Assembly: GCF_009600315.1 (NCBI RefSeq)
Contig: NZ_WIWC01000007.1
Location: 62,001-126,000, forward strand
Source of the DNA: Pseudomonas helleri
GTDB lineage: Bacteria > Pseudomonadota > Gammaproteobacteria > Pseudomonadales > Pseudomonadaceae
Direction of reading: 5' to 3'
DNA length: 64,000 nucleotides
Position numbers and translations under genes: made by a program. Of this stretch, positions 10,277-18,055 are shown piece after piece. Numbering within the stretch: position 1 is the first letter of the stretch; each line of letters begins with the position of its first letter. A model generated the notes under the pieces. It saw nothing but the letters and a program-made list of their open reading frames with translations, did not search any database and was not told where the DNA came from.

Positions 10277-11401
10277 TCAATTTGCTGTGAAAGCCGCTTT
10301 CAGTTCAACATTTGTTGCGGGTTGAGCGTCCACCAGGGAACTGGCCTGCACATGCTGCAAACCTTCAGTGATCACCCGCTCGCCTGACGTGACCCCGCTC
10401 TCTACCAACCAGGCGTTACCCACAGTGCGCACTGTTTTCAGATCGCGGTGCTCAACATGGTTGTCCTCAGTCACTACCCATGCCGTGGCCACACCTCGAC
10501 TGTCACGGACGATGGCCTGCTGGGGAACCAAAAGCGCTTTTTCCCTGACGCCTTCTTTGACTTGTGCGTGGACAAACATGCCCGGCAGCAGCGCGCGGTC
10601 TGGATTAGGGAATACCGCTCGCAAGGTCACGGAGCCAGTGCCTTGGTCGACGCTGACCTCAGAGAATTTCACGATGCCGGTGAGTGGATAGGCACTGCCG
10701 TCATCGAGCGTCAGACTGACCTCTGCCTGATCGGAGCCTGTATTTTTCAGGACGCCTGTCTTCAAGGCACGCTTCAACTCCAAAATACGAGTGATGGGTT
10801 GAGTGACATCGACATAGATCGGATCAAGCTGATTAACGGTTGCCATGGGTGCATTCTGGCCTTCGGTTACCAGCGCGCCTTCGGTCATCGCCGATCGGCC
10901 TATGCGACCTGAAATAGGCGACAACACCTGGGTGTACTGCACATTGATGGCTGCCACTTGCTGGTCGGCGGCGGCTTGCTTCCAAGCAGCAACGGCCTCG
11001 TCGTATTGCTGCTGGCTGACTGCTCGCGCCTTGAGAAGACGCTCATAGCGCTCTGCCAAATTGCGCGCACTGCGAAGGTTGGCATCGGCGCGCGATTGCT
11101 GGGCAACGTAGGTACGTGAGTCAATCTGGTACAACGGTTGCCCCTGTTTGACTTCACTGCCTTCGGTGAACAAGCGACGCTGCAAGATACCCGCGACTTG
11201 CGGGCGCACCTCGGCAGCACGGTACGCAGAAGTACGTCCGGGCAAGTCAGTAGTAAGCGTGAGAGGTGCTTCATTGAGGGTGTAATAACCAACTTTTACC
11301 GCTGCGACGTGCTCTGCCACTGGCTCCGTTGGTTTGCACGCAGTTAGAAAAAGTGCTGACAGTGGCAATAATCCAGCCATGACAAGTGAGGGTTTAAACA
11401 T
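10277..11401 (-). CDS. RND efflux periplasmic adaptor (membrane fusion protein, AcrA/MexA type)
   Basis: A 374-residue periplasmic lipoprotein that links the transporter to the outer-membrane channel. It starts at ATG 11401, with GGAG five bases upstream; the open frame upstream has no family sequence. The lipobox is LTAC (Cys22). The biotinyl-lipoyl half-motifs flank a helical hairpin: [32 protein letters not shown] before it and [19 protein letters not shown] after it. The beta-barrel and C-terminal domains end in ITEGLQHVQ. It is the first gene of the leftward operon, so the promoter should lie just right of 11401. Confidence 0.94.
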   Translation of the reverse strand: MFKPSLVMAGLLPLSALFLTACKPTEPVAEHVAAVKVGYYTLNEAPLTLTTDLPGRTSAYRAAEVRPQVAGILQRRLFTEGSEVKQGQPLYQIDSRTYVAQQSRADANLRSARNLAERYERLLKARAVSQQQYDEAVAAWKQAAADQQVAAINVQYTQVLSPISGRIGRSAMTEGALVTEGQNAPMATVNQLDPIYVDVTQPITRILELKRALKTGVLKNTGSDQAEVSLTLDDGSAYPLTGIVKFSEVSVDQGTGSVTLRAVFPNPDRALLPGMFVHAQVKEGVREKALLVPQQAIVRDSRGVATAWVVTEDNHVEHRDLKTVRTVGNAWLVESGVTSGERVITEGLQHVQASSLVDAQPATNVELKAAFTAN

Positions 11402-12312
11402 ACAAACTCCAAAAACGCCGGTATTTATTGCAACAACACCGGGTGTGAATATCGGGGCGAGACTAAGGCTTACGTCTTTCAAAAGTGAGTACGCAGGCGC
11501 ATGACTCCAGAAGATAAGATCCCTGGTCTAAAGGTTAAGTGGGTTGGTTTTGTTTAGAGGGTGCAAATAATTCAGTGATCCACCAGAAGGCGGGCCGAAT
11601 CAAAACAAACAATAAGACTGGCCATATTGATTTGGCCTACTTCAATATCCCCGCAATCACTAATCTCATCTTTCGTTCAACGTCAGACGCTTTAATTTGC
11701 ACCTCTAATGTCAATCAAGCCCATCGAATTTGCCGCCTGCCCCATTCATGACGCTGGCGCAGTGCGCAAAGTCAGAAAGGGATCAAGCTCGCTGGCGCAC
11801 AGTATATTAGGTGTGCTTTAGATGATTAAGTCGGGACAATTCCAATCATTGCATCCCTCAACGCCATAATTGAGCGGTCGTAATCCCCATTCATGCTCCT
11901 GAATTGGGTCTTACGAGCGATGAGCGTGTTGTTTCAGGCAGGTTTGGCAGAACAGCCAGAGCTCTACAATTTACAGAACAGGTGAAGCTGGACTCGTTGC
12001 GAGGATGGAGGCAGAGCGAGTCCTGAAATGTAGTCGCTGGGCTACCCGAATACCGCAGTGATAGCCACAGCTGCAAACCCAGTGTCGAAACGCTACTTTT
12101 TGGGGGGCAACGCAAACGCCACTAGATAGTCGCCTCGTTCAGATGAGCTTCGCGTTCCCCCGGCACTGGCTCGATCTTCCTCGGTCATTCTGACCTGTCT
12201 TTCCTGCGACTCTCCAGAAACACAACTCCTCTTGTTGAGTCACAGGAACTTATCTGGCATCCCGAGCCGGCTCGCCTTGCGCAGCGCCAAACGGAACCCC
12301 ACCCTTACGCCA
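11402..12312. other. Gene-poor interval between the efflux operon and an MFS gene
   Basis: About 0.9 kb in which I can support no gene. Short open frames exist on both strands (for example 11539-11751 plus and 11891-12115 minus), but they have no convincing ribosome site or recognisable family. The part next to 11401 should carry the efflux operon promoter. The rest may be a decayed or transferred fragment; nothing in it resembles a transposase or RNA gene that I recognise. Confidence 0.6.
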
Positions 12313-13755
12313 TCATGCTGTTCGTGTACCTATAGCGCTTGCGAGCTGGACATGCACTGCTGATGCTTCATGGGCTATTTCCCAGGCATCCCTTGGTTCG
12401 TCCAGGTCACGATTGAGGGTTTCCGGGGTTTTGAATGTGGCGTACAGGGTGATCAGTGTGAGCAGGGTCAGGTAACAGGCAATGGGCAGCCACGCGCCGA
12501 TACCTGCGCTGGCATCACCGTCATGGCTCGCCACCACCAAGGCGATGATGCCTGCCCCGATCATCGGCGCAATGCCACCGGCAATCACTGCCGACGCTTC
12601 CCGTGCAATCGACACGCCCATGTAGCGGTGACGCGAGCCAAACAATTCTGGCAACAACGCGGCCTGCGTACCGAACATGCCCCAAGTGCCGATGCCTAAA
12701 GCAATGGAGATTGCAATGATGCTTGCAGCGACATTGCCCAGGCTGAGTACCCACCACACCGGGAATGCTAATGCCAATTGCACCAGAGCAAAGGCCCGGT
12801 AAACCACAACTCGACCGAAATGATCACTGAGTTTGCCCGCAATGGGTACGGTGATCGCGCCCAGGCTGGCTGCGCAGATAAGGGTCAGGACACCCACCGG
12901 CCCTTGCAGTCCCACCACGCCAACGATGTAGCTCACCGCCAACGCCTGGTATATCGATGAACCACCGTTTTCTCCCAGACGCAGCCCAATGCCTATCAGC
13001 AACGTGGGTTTGGAATGCTCCATCGCACTTTTCAGTGGATTGACGCAGACACGCTTGAGCGCCTTAAGGCGGATGAACGTCGGAGACTCCTTGAGTGACA
13101 TGCGCATGTACAGGCCCAACGCAACGATCACCACGCTGCTGAAGAACGGCCATCGCCACAGGCCACTTTCGATCACGTTGTCATTGCCGCTGACCACCAG
13201 GAAATACACCACTGCTGCGAGGATGGTGCCCAATTGAATGCCAAGGAACGGCAGCGAAGCGTAGAAGCCGCGTCGGCCTTCGGGGGCGTATTCGGTCATC
13301 ATTACCGCCGCTCCGGCCTGTTCGGCACCCGCGCCCAGTCCTTGCAGAAGACGCAGGATCACCAACAGTACAGGTGCCCAATAGCCAACTTGATGAAAGC
13401 TGGGCAGTGCACCGATGAGCGTGCTGGAAATACCCATCAGCAGCACCGTCGATGCCAACACGAACTTGCGCCCGACGCGATCACCGATCATACCGAACAG
13501 CACCCCGCCCAGCGGCCGTATTGCAAAACCGAGGAAATAGGTACCGAAACTGGCGATCAGGCTCATGGCACGGGTCTGCTCAGGAAAGAACAGGGGCCCG
13601 AAAATCAGTGCCGAAGCCAGGGTGTAAAGCGCAAAGTCGTAGTACTCAAGCGCACTTCCCAGGGAACAAGCCCAGGCCGCGCGGTGCAAGTCTTTCTTGT
13701 GCGCTTGCGCCTCGGGGAGTGTGGCAGTGTCGGATGCTGGATGATCGTCAGTCAT
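12313..13755 (-). CDS. MFS metabolite:H+ symporter (ShiA/KgtP-like)
   Basis: A 480-residue, 12-helix inner-membrane transporter of the metabolite:proton symporter family, which includes shikimate (ShiA), 2-oxoglutarate (KgtP) and proline/betaine (ProP) carriers. Signatures are LGSALEYYDFALYTLASALIF in helix 1, FAIRPLGGVLFGMIGDRVGRKFVL (the loop 2-3 motif) and LRLLQGLGAGAEQAGAAVMMTEYAPEGRRGFYAS. The start ATG 13755 has TGGAGA just upstream. It follows a shikimate-dehydrogenase-like gene by 55 bases in the same leftward operon, which suggests a shikimate, quinate or related carboxylate substrate. That substrate is inferred from context. Confidence 0.9.
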   Translation of the reverse strand: MTDDHPASDTATLPEAQAHKKDLHRAAWACSLGSALEYYDFALYTLASALIFGPLFFPEQTRAMSLIASFGTYFLGFAIRPLGGVLFGMIGDRVGRKFVLASTVLLMGISSTLIGALPSFHQVGYWAPVLLVILRLLQGLGAGAEQAGAAVMMTEYAPEGRRGFYASLPFLGIQLGTILAAVVYFLVVSGNDNVIESGLWRWPFFSSVVIVALGLYMRMSLKESPTFIRLKALKRVCVNPLKSAMEHSKPTLLIGIGLRLGENGGSSIYQALAVSYIVGVVGLQGPVGVLTLICAASLGAITVPIAGKLSDHFGRVVVYRAFALVQLALAFPVWWVLSLGNVAASIIAISIALGIGTWGMFGTQAALLPELFGSRHRYMGVSIAREASAVIAGGIAPMIGAGIIALVVASHDGDASAGIGAWLPIACYLTLLTLITLYATFKTPETLNRDLDEPRDAWEIAHEASAVHVQLASAIGTRTA

Positions 13756-13810
13756 GGGGTATCTCCAGGTGCCTTTACGGCATCTTGTTATTGACAGGTC
13801 AGTAGGTTGT

Positions 13811-14626
13811 TTACAATTTCAACCGCTGTATTTCCTGGAGCATGGCCTGCTCCATGATGTCGATTGGCGCCTCTTTCCCGGTGTACAACTCGATTTGCCG
13901 ACACGCTTGGTGCACTAACATGCGGGTGCCGGCAATGGTGCGGCATCCCAACGATTTGGCTTGCAGCAGCAACGCGGTCTGCACTGGCATGAACGCCACA
14001 TCCATGACAATCAGATGACTGGCCAGACAACCGTTCAGCGGGTTGCTGTCTGGCTGCTTGAAGCCAACCGAGGTGGCATTGATGACAATGTCGAAGGCCT
14101 CGGCCGTGAACGCCTCAACGCTGCCGCCCCACCGGGCACCCAGATCCTCGGCCAGCGCAGCACCGCGCTCGACACTGCGATTGAACACCGTGACCTCGGC
14201 CGCTGCTTGCAAACACCCGTAGACCACCGCACGAGCCGCTCCGCCGGCACCGATCACGGCGATGCGCTTGCCGCACAGCTCGGTAACTTCTTCCAGGGCA
14301 CGCAGTGCACCGAGGTAGTCGGTGTTATAGCCAGTCAGCACGCCGTCGACGTTGTTGATGGTGTTGACCGCACCGATGATTTGGGCCGACACGTCGATCC
14401 TGTCCAAATGAGGCATGACTGCGGTTTTGTACGGCATGGAAACGTTCATGCCGCGTACGCCCAGGGTACGAATGGCTGCCACGGCGGCGACCGGATCTTC
14501 GACGCCAAAACAGACAAAGGTGTAATCCAGGCCCAGCGCTGCGTAAGCGGCGTTGTGAATCTTTGCCGAGAGCGAAAACGGCGAGCCCATGATTGAGCCG
14601 CAAAGGGTTGGCAGAGATTGAGGCAT
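13811..14626 (-). CDS. Shikimate/quinate dehydrogenase-like enzyme (AroE family)
   Basis: A 271-residue NAD(P)-dependent dehydrogenase of the AroE fold. The substrate-binding half shows SPFSLSAKIHNAAY (family SxS...HN), NVSMPYK with the catalytic-type lysine, AVNTI and GYNTDYLGA with the catalytic-type aspartate. The cofactor half has the glycine motif GAGGAARA, FNRSVERG, NATSVG and a C-terminal ATP-grasp-free helix. The lysine block reads NVSMPYK where classical AroE has NVTxPxK. Because it sits in an operon with an SDR dehydrogenase and a transporter and is controlled by a divergent LysR gene, it is more likely a catabolic or specialised paralogue than the housekeeping biosynthetic enzyme. 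That last point is inference. Confidence 0.85.
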   Translation of the reverse strand: MPQSLPTLCGSIMGSPFSLSAKIHNAAYAALGLDYTFVCFGVEDPVAAVAAIRTLGVRGMNVSMPYKTAVMPHLDRIDVSAQIIGAVNTINNVDGVLTGYNTDYLGALRALEEVTELCGKRIAVIGAGGAARAVVYGCLQAAAEVTVFNRSVERGAALAEDLGARWGGSVEAFTAEAFDIVINATSVGFKQPDSNPLNGCLASHLIVMDVAFMPVQTALLLQAKSLGCRTIAGTRMLVHQACRQIELYTGKEAPIDIMEQAMLQEIQRLKL

Positions 14627-14648
14627 ACAGGAGTCCTTGGCGTGAGAG

Positions 14649-15413
14649 TTAAACGACGCTGGTCAAACCACCATCAACGAAAAGGGTCTGACCGTTAACG
14701 AAGTTGGACGCTGATGAGGCGAGGAAAACAGCTGCGCCGCAGAGTTCCTCTACATTGCCCCAGCGCCCGGCGGGCGTTCGCTGCAACAGCCATTCGCAGA
14801 ACGCCGGATCGTTGACCAGCGCATGATTCAATTCCGTCTGGAAATAGCCGGGGGCCAGGGCGTTAATCTGAAGGCCCAGGCCTGCCCAGTCGGCACACAT
14901 GCCACGTGTGAGCATTCGCACGGCGCCCTTGCTGGCGGCATACGGTGCGATGGAACGTCGGGCCAATTCGCTTTGCACCGAGCCGATGTTGATGATCTTG
15001 CCGTGCCGCCGCGTGATCATGTGGCGGGCCACCGCCTTGGACACATTGAATACGCCATCGAGATTGGTACTCATCACCCGATGCCAGTCATCGGCGCTGA
15101 CGTCCTGAAGCGCCTGTCGATGCTGCAAGCCGGCATTGTTGATCAGAATATCAAGCGGCCCCAAGCGCAGTTCCAAGGCATCAATGGCCTTTGCAACAGC
15201 CGCGTGATCGGTCACATCGAACACTGAGTAATCGACGTCCAGCCCTTCATCGCGCAACAGCGCGCAAGCACCTTGGGCGCGTTCCGTATCGCGACCATTG
15301 AGCACCACTTGGGCGCCCGCTTGTGCCAGCCCGCGAGCCAGAGCCAGGCCAATGCCGCGTACCGAACCGGTGATCAGCGCTCGACGCCCGTTCAGACGAA
15401 AGCTGTCGATCAT
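14649..15413 (-). CDS. Short-chain dehydrogenase/reductase (gluconate-5-dehydrogenase-like)
   Basis: A classical SDR, 254 residues from ATG 15413 (GGGAG six bases upstream; the longer open frame has no family sequence). The cofactor motif is TGSVRGIG, followed by NNAG (ILINNAGLQHRQ). The catalytic Ser lies in IINIGSVQS and Tyr-Lys in YAASKGAVRML, then LAPGYFQTEL and the closing FVNGQTLFVDGG. The overall pattern resembles gluconate 5-dehydrogenase and similar polyol/sugar-acid dehydrogenases. It is the first gene of the leftward operon with the AroE-like enzyme and the transporter, 22 bases before the AroE-like gene. The real substrate is unknown. Confidence 0.9.
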   Translation of the reverse strand: MIDSFRLNGRRALITGSVRGIGLALARGLAQAGAQVVLNGRDTERAQGACALLRDEGLDVDYSVFDVTDHAAVAKAIDALELRLGPLDILINNAGLQHRQALQDVSADDWHRVMSTNLDGVFNVSKAVARHMITRRHGKIINIGSVQSELARRSIAPYAASKGAVRMLTRGMCADWAGLGLQINALAPGYFQTELNHALVNDPAFCEWLLQRTPAGRWGNVEELCGAAVFLASSASNFVNGQTLFVDGGLTSVV

Positions 15414-15505
15414 GTGTGTCTCCCTACGCTGAATTGTTTTTATGGGTAATGACGTCACTTTCCACCGCTATCGCGCAAACGTGCCAATCGTTTATGGTGA
15501 TGTTG

Positions 15506-15524
15506 TGATCACCCTTCGTGATCA
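15506..15524. promoter_or_regulatory. Perfect inverted repeat between divergent SDR and LysR genes
   Basis: TGATCAC (15506-15512), spacer CCTTC, GTGATCA (15518-15524). A further TGGTGAT at about 15495-15501 and ATCACCA at 15521-15527 extend the symmetry. It lies 93 bases upstream of the SDR start and 30 bases upstream of the LysR GTG start, the classical position for a LysR autoregulatory operator. Confidence 0.7.
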
Positions 15525-15554
15525 CCAAGTGGCTATGTTGCATGGGGAGTCATT

Positions 15555-16442
15555 GTGGAGCTCAAGCATTTGAAAGCGTTTGCGACCTTGGCCGAAGAGC
15601 TGCATTTCGGTCGTGCGGCGGCGCGTCTGCACATTGTCCAGCCAGCCATGAGTGCGCAAATACGTGCTCTGGAGGAATTTGTAGGCGCGCAGTTATTCGA
15701 GCGTAACCGGCACCGAGTCGAGTTGACCGAGGAGGGAATGCTGTTTCTGCCCGAGGCCTTGGCGACCCTGCGCCAGGCGGGTCGCGCCCTAGAGGTGTTA
15801 CAGCAAGCAGCGGCCGGAGACGTTGGCATATTGCGTCTGGCATTTGTGTCTTCAACGCTGTCGCACTTGTTGCCGCAACTTGTGCGTACGCTGGAGCAGC
15901 GCCACCCGCATATCGAACTGGAGCTCAAGGACATGCCATCGCAAGCGCAAGCTCGGGCCTTGCTGGACAACGCTCTGGATTTTGGCTTGGTACGCCTGCC
16001 CTTGAATGCACCGGGCGTGCATACCCGCATGCTCTTCGAAGAGTCACTGGTCGTAGCGCTGCCACAAGAACACCCTCTATGCGCCAAGCGTCGTATAAAG
16101 CCTCAGGATTTGGCCGGGTGTCCGGTTTTGGTACTGGCGCGCAAGTTTGCTCCCGGCTTGTATGACCAAATGCTGGCAGGCTTCCACAGACGAAAAGTGA
16201 CACTGACCATTGCCCGGGAAATGGGCGAGTTCACCACTCAGTTGGCGTTGGTGGCCGCCGGTTTAGGTATTGGCATCTTGCCAAGCGGTGCCGCATCGGC
16301 ATTGCCAGCCGGTGTTGTGACGTTACCACTGGCTCTGCCCATGAGTGGAGCAGGCATCGGCGTGGCCTGGCTCGGTCTGGAAAACCCTCGCAAACGGGCG
16401 CTGATGAGGGCGCTGGATGAACTTTATCCTGCGATTGAGTAG
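15555..16442 (+). CDS. LysR-family regulator divergent from the SDR/AroE-like/MFS operon
   Basis: A 295-residue LysR protein starting at GTG 15555 with GGGGAG five bases upstream. The winged helix reads MELKHLKAFATLAEELHFGRAAARL and QPAMSAQIRALEEFVGAQLFER, typical of the BenM/CatM/CbbR-like group. The effector domain has GDVGILRLAFVSSTLSHLLPQLV and closes with GLENPRKRALMRALDELYP. It is transcribed away from the SDR/AroE-like/MFS operon with a perfect dyad between, so it very probably controls that operon. Its last 19 bases overlap the 3' end of the convergent gene that ends the aminoglycoside-type cluster. Confidence 0.93.
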   Translation: MELKHLKAFATLAEELHFGRAAARLHIVQPAMSAQIRALEEFVGAQLFERNRHRVELTEEGMLFLPEALATLRQAGRALEVLQQAAAGDVGILRLAFVSSTLSHLLPQLVRTLEQRHPHIELELKDMPSQAQARALLDNALDFGLVRLPLNAPGVHTRMLFEESLVVALPQEHPLCAKRRIKPQDLAGCPVLVLARKFAPGLYDQMLAGFHRRKVTLTIAREMGEFTTQLALVAAGLGIGILPSGAASALPAGVVTLPLALPMSGAGIGVAWLGLENPRKRALMRALDELYPAIE

Positions 16443-18055
16443 CAACCCAGAGTTGTCCAATCGATCCCTTTTTCCAGTTCAAATCGACAGACAGGACCCC
16501 CCAGCAAAAGCTGCGCCTCAATAGCGTGCTCAGCGTCGGCGGTGTGCCCCCACGGAACGGTGTCCAGGCCCCGCAGTAATTCCGTCAGTACGCCCTGATC
16601 GAGGCTATCGCCGAAGCGAGCAACCACAAAATGTTTCGCGCGGCGAAATCGTATGCCAGTGTCGAGCAGTTGCGTAACCAAGGACGACACCCCAAAGACC
16701 TGCACCGCCATTTCAGGATTATGCCGCACCATCATCCCAGACAATCCAGATAGCGATAACGACCCAGCGACCACCAATTGCCGGAGGTCATCTGCCATGT
16801 CCGAACGTTTAAACAAGCAGGCTGCGGTCAGGTCATCACCCGTATTGAAGACACTCCGTCTAGAGAGCTCCCCAAGCGCCTCTCCAGGCCACTGGGCCGC
16901 GAGGAAAAGGCTGGCCTGCCTGAGCGATTCATAACGATCGGACCACCGTAAATCGCCCGCAGAAGCCTCATTCAACCAGCACGCATACCTGTCGATTAAG
17001 CGCCGGCAATAATCAAATCCCCTGCGTAAACAACGCAAGAGCAGACCACGGATAACTCGGCTACGTGCAATCGCGGCAACCAGCGACGACATCGGCAAAG
17101 CGTGCAAAGGCACGTACTGCGACGCGTCCTCGAGCACAGCCCGATACCGTACCATCGTAGTCAATATCTCCCGCCATTCCTGCCCGCGTAATCGCTCGGC
17201 CAGGCCATCGACGACCACGTTGGCGACATATGAAAAATCGTAAGAGGCATCGAATAGCAAACGCGTGACGACCACAAAGTGTCTGAGCTCCTCGTAATCC
17301 CAAGGGTCTGATCCAGGTGCGGTCAGCCGTATGAACAGTGTCCAGGTACCCAGCACTTGCTCGCGTCGAAACGTCAACGTAGGGAACGTCCACGTGCGGA
17401 ACAGTTCTAGAAACACCTCAAACGCCAAAATCCGGGCGATTTCATCGCCAGGACAATCAGGCGGCTCCGTCCATTCCACCGAGATCTGCCGTGGCGTGAA
17501 CACGTAACTGGCCTTGTGCGTGCCCATCGGAATCTGAATCTCTAACAACTCGCGATCAAAGCGCAGAACCTTCGTCGAGCGGCTGCTAAACGTTGAACAA
17601 AAGTGTTCGAGCGCTTGCACGCGTTCTGGTAGTCGCAACGTGTCGAGCCGCAGCCCTGCTAAGGAGTATTGATGAAGGAGATTGTGTAAAACGTGCGGAT
17701 TTTTATATCGCACGGGGGTGCCGCAGGCGCCAGCAACAAGGTCAAATTCGAATCGCCAGTTGCGGTCCTGTATATCGAATGACTCAGGTATCTCTTCATC
17801 AGCCCATTGGCGCAACCAGATTTGAAAGCGCTGAAGCACTGCACTATCACGCTCAGACAACGATCCCATGCTCATAAACTCGATCCATCCTTGCATCACG
17901 CTCAGATAGCGGCGATAGCTTGTAGCATCCACCTGTTCAACCGTACGTCCTAGTAAACCCTTCAATGAGGCGTCGTAAACTTCGACTAGCGATCCTCTGA
18001 TCTGCTCAGCTACGTTCTCCAGACTGGCATCATGAAGCGCAGACCGAAGTGACAA
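16424..18055 (-). CDS. Unknown protein at the end of the aminoglycoside-type cluster
   Basis: A protein of up to 543 residues that I do not recognise. It has no signal peptide, no clear membrane segment and no metal or nucleotide motif; it looks largely helical and soluble, with the hydrophobic stretches of a globular core (RILAFEVFLELFRTWTFPTL, RHFVVVTRLLFDASYDFSYV). The only start near the beginning is TTG 18055 without a good ribosome site, and the first 46 bases overlap the end of the ATP-grasp protein gene in another frame. The frame stays open about 14 codons upstream of that TTG. It may therefore be translated by coupling, or it may be the C-terminal part of a single larger protein split by a frameshift. 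The cluster context suggests a role with the ATP-grasp protein. Confidence 0.75.
   Translation of the reverse strand: MSLRSALHDASLENVAEQIRGSLVEVYDASLKGLLGRTVEQVDATSYRRYLSVMQGWIEFMSMGSLSERDSAVLQRFQIWLRQWADEEIPESFDIQDRNWRFEFDLVAGACGTPVRYKNPHVLHNLLHQYSLAGLRLDTLRLPERVQALEHFCSTFSSRSTKVLRFDRELLEIQIPMGTHKASYVFTPRQISVEWTEPPDCPGDEIARILAFEVFLELFRTWTFPTLTFRREQVLGTWTLFIRLTAPGSDPWDYEELRHFVVVTRLLFDASYDFSYVANVVVDGLAERLRGQEWREILTTMVRYRAVLEDASQYVPLHALPMSSLVAAIARSRVIRGLLLRCLRRGFDYCRRLIDRYACWLNEASAGDLRWSDRYESLRQASLFLAAQWPGEALGELSRRSVFNTGDDLTAACLFKRSDMADDLRQLVVAGSLSLSGLSGMMVRHNPEMAVQVFGVSSLVTQLLDTGIRFRRAKHFVVARFGDSLDQGVLTELLRGLDTVPWGHTADAEHAIEAQLLLGGPVCRFELEKGIDWTTLGCYSIAG

Noticed and set aside
11539..12115. 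Short open frames in the 11.4-12.3 kb interval
   Set aside because: No start signals, no family pattern, and stop-rich surroundings on both strands.
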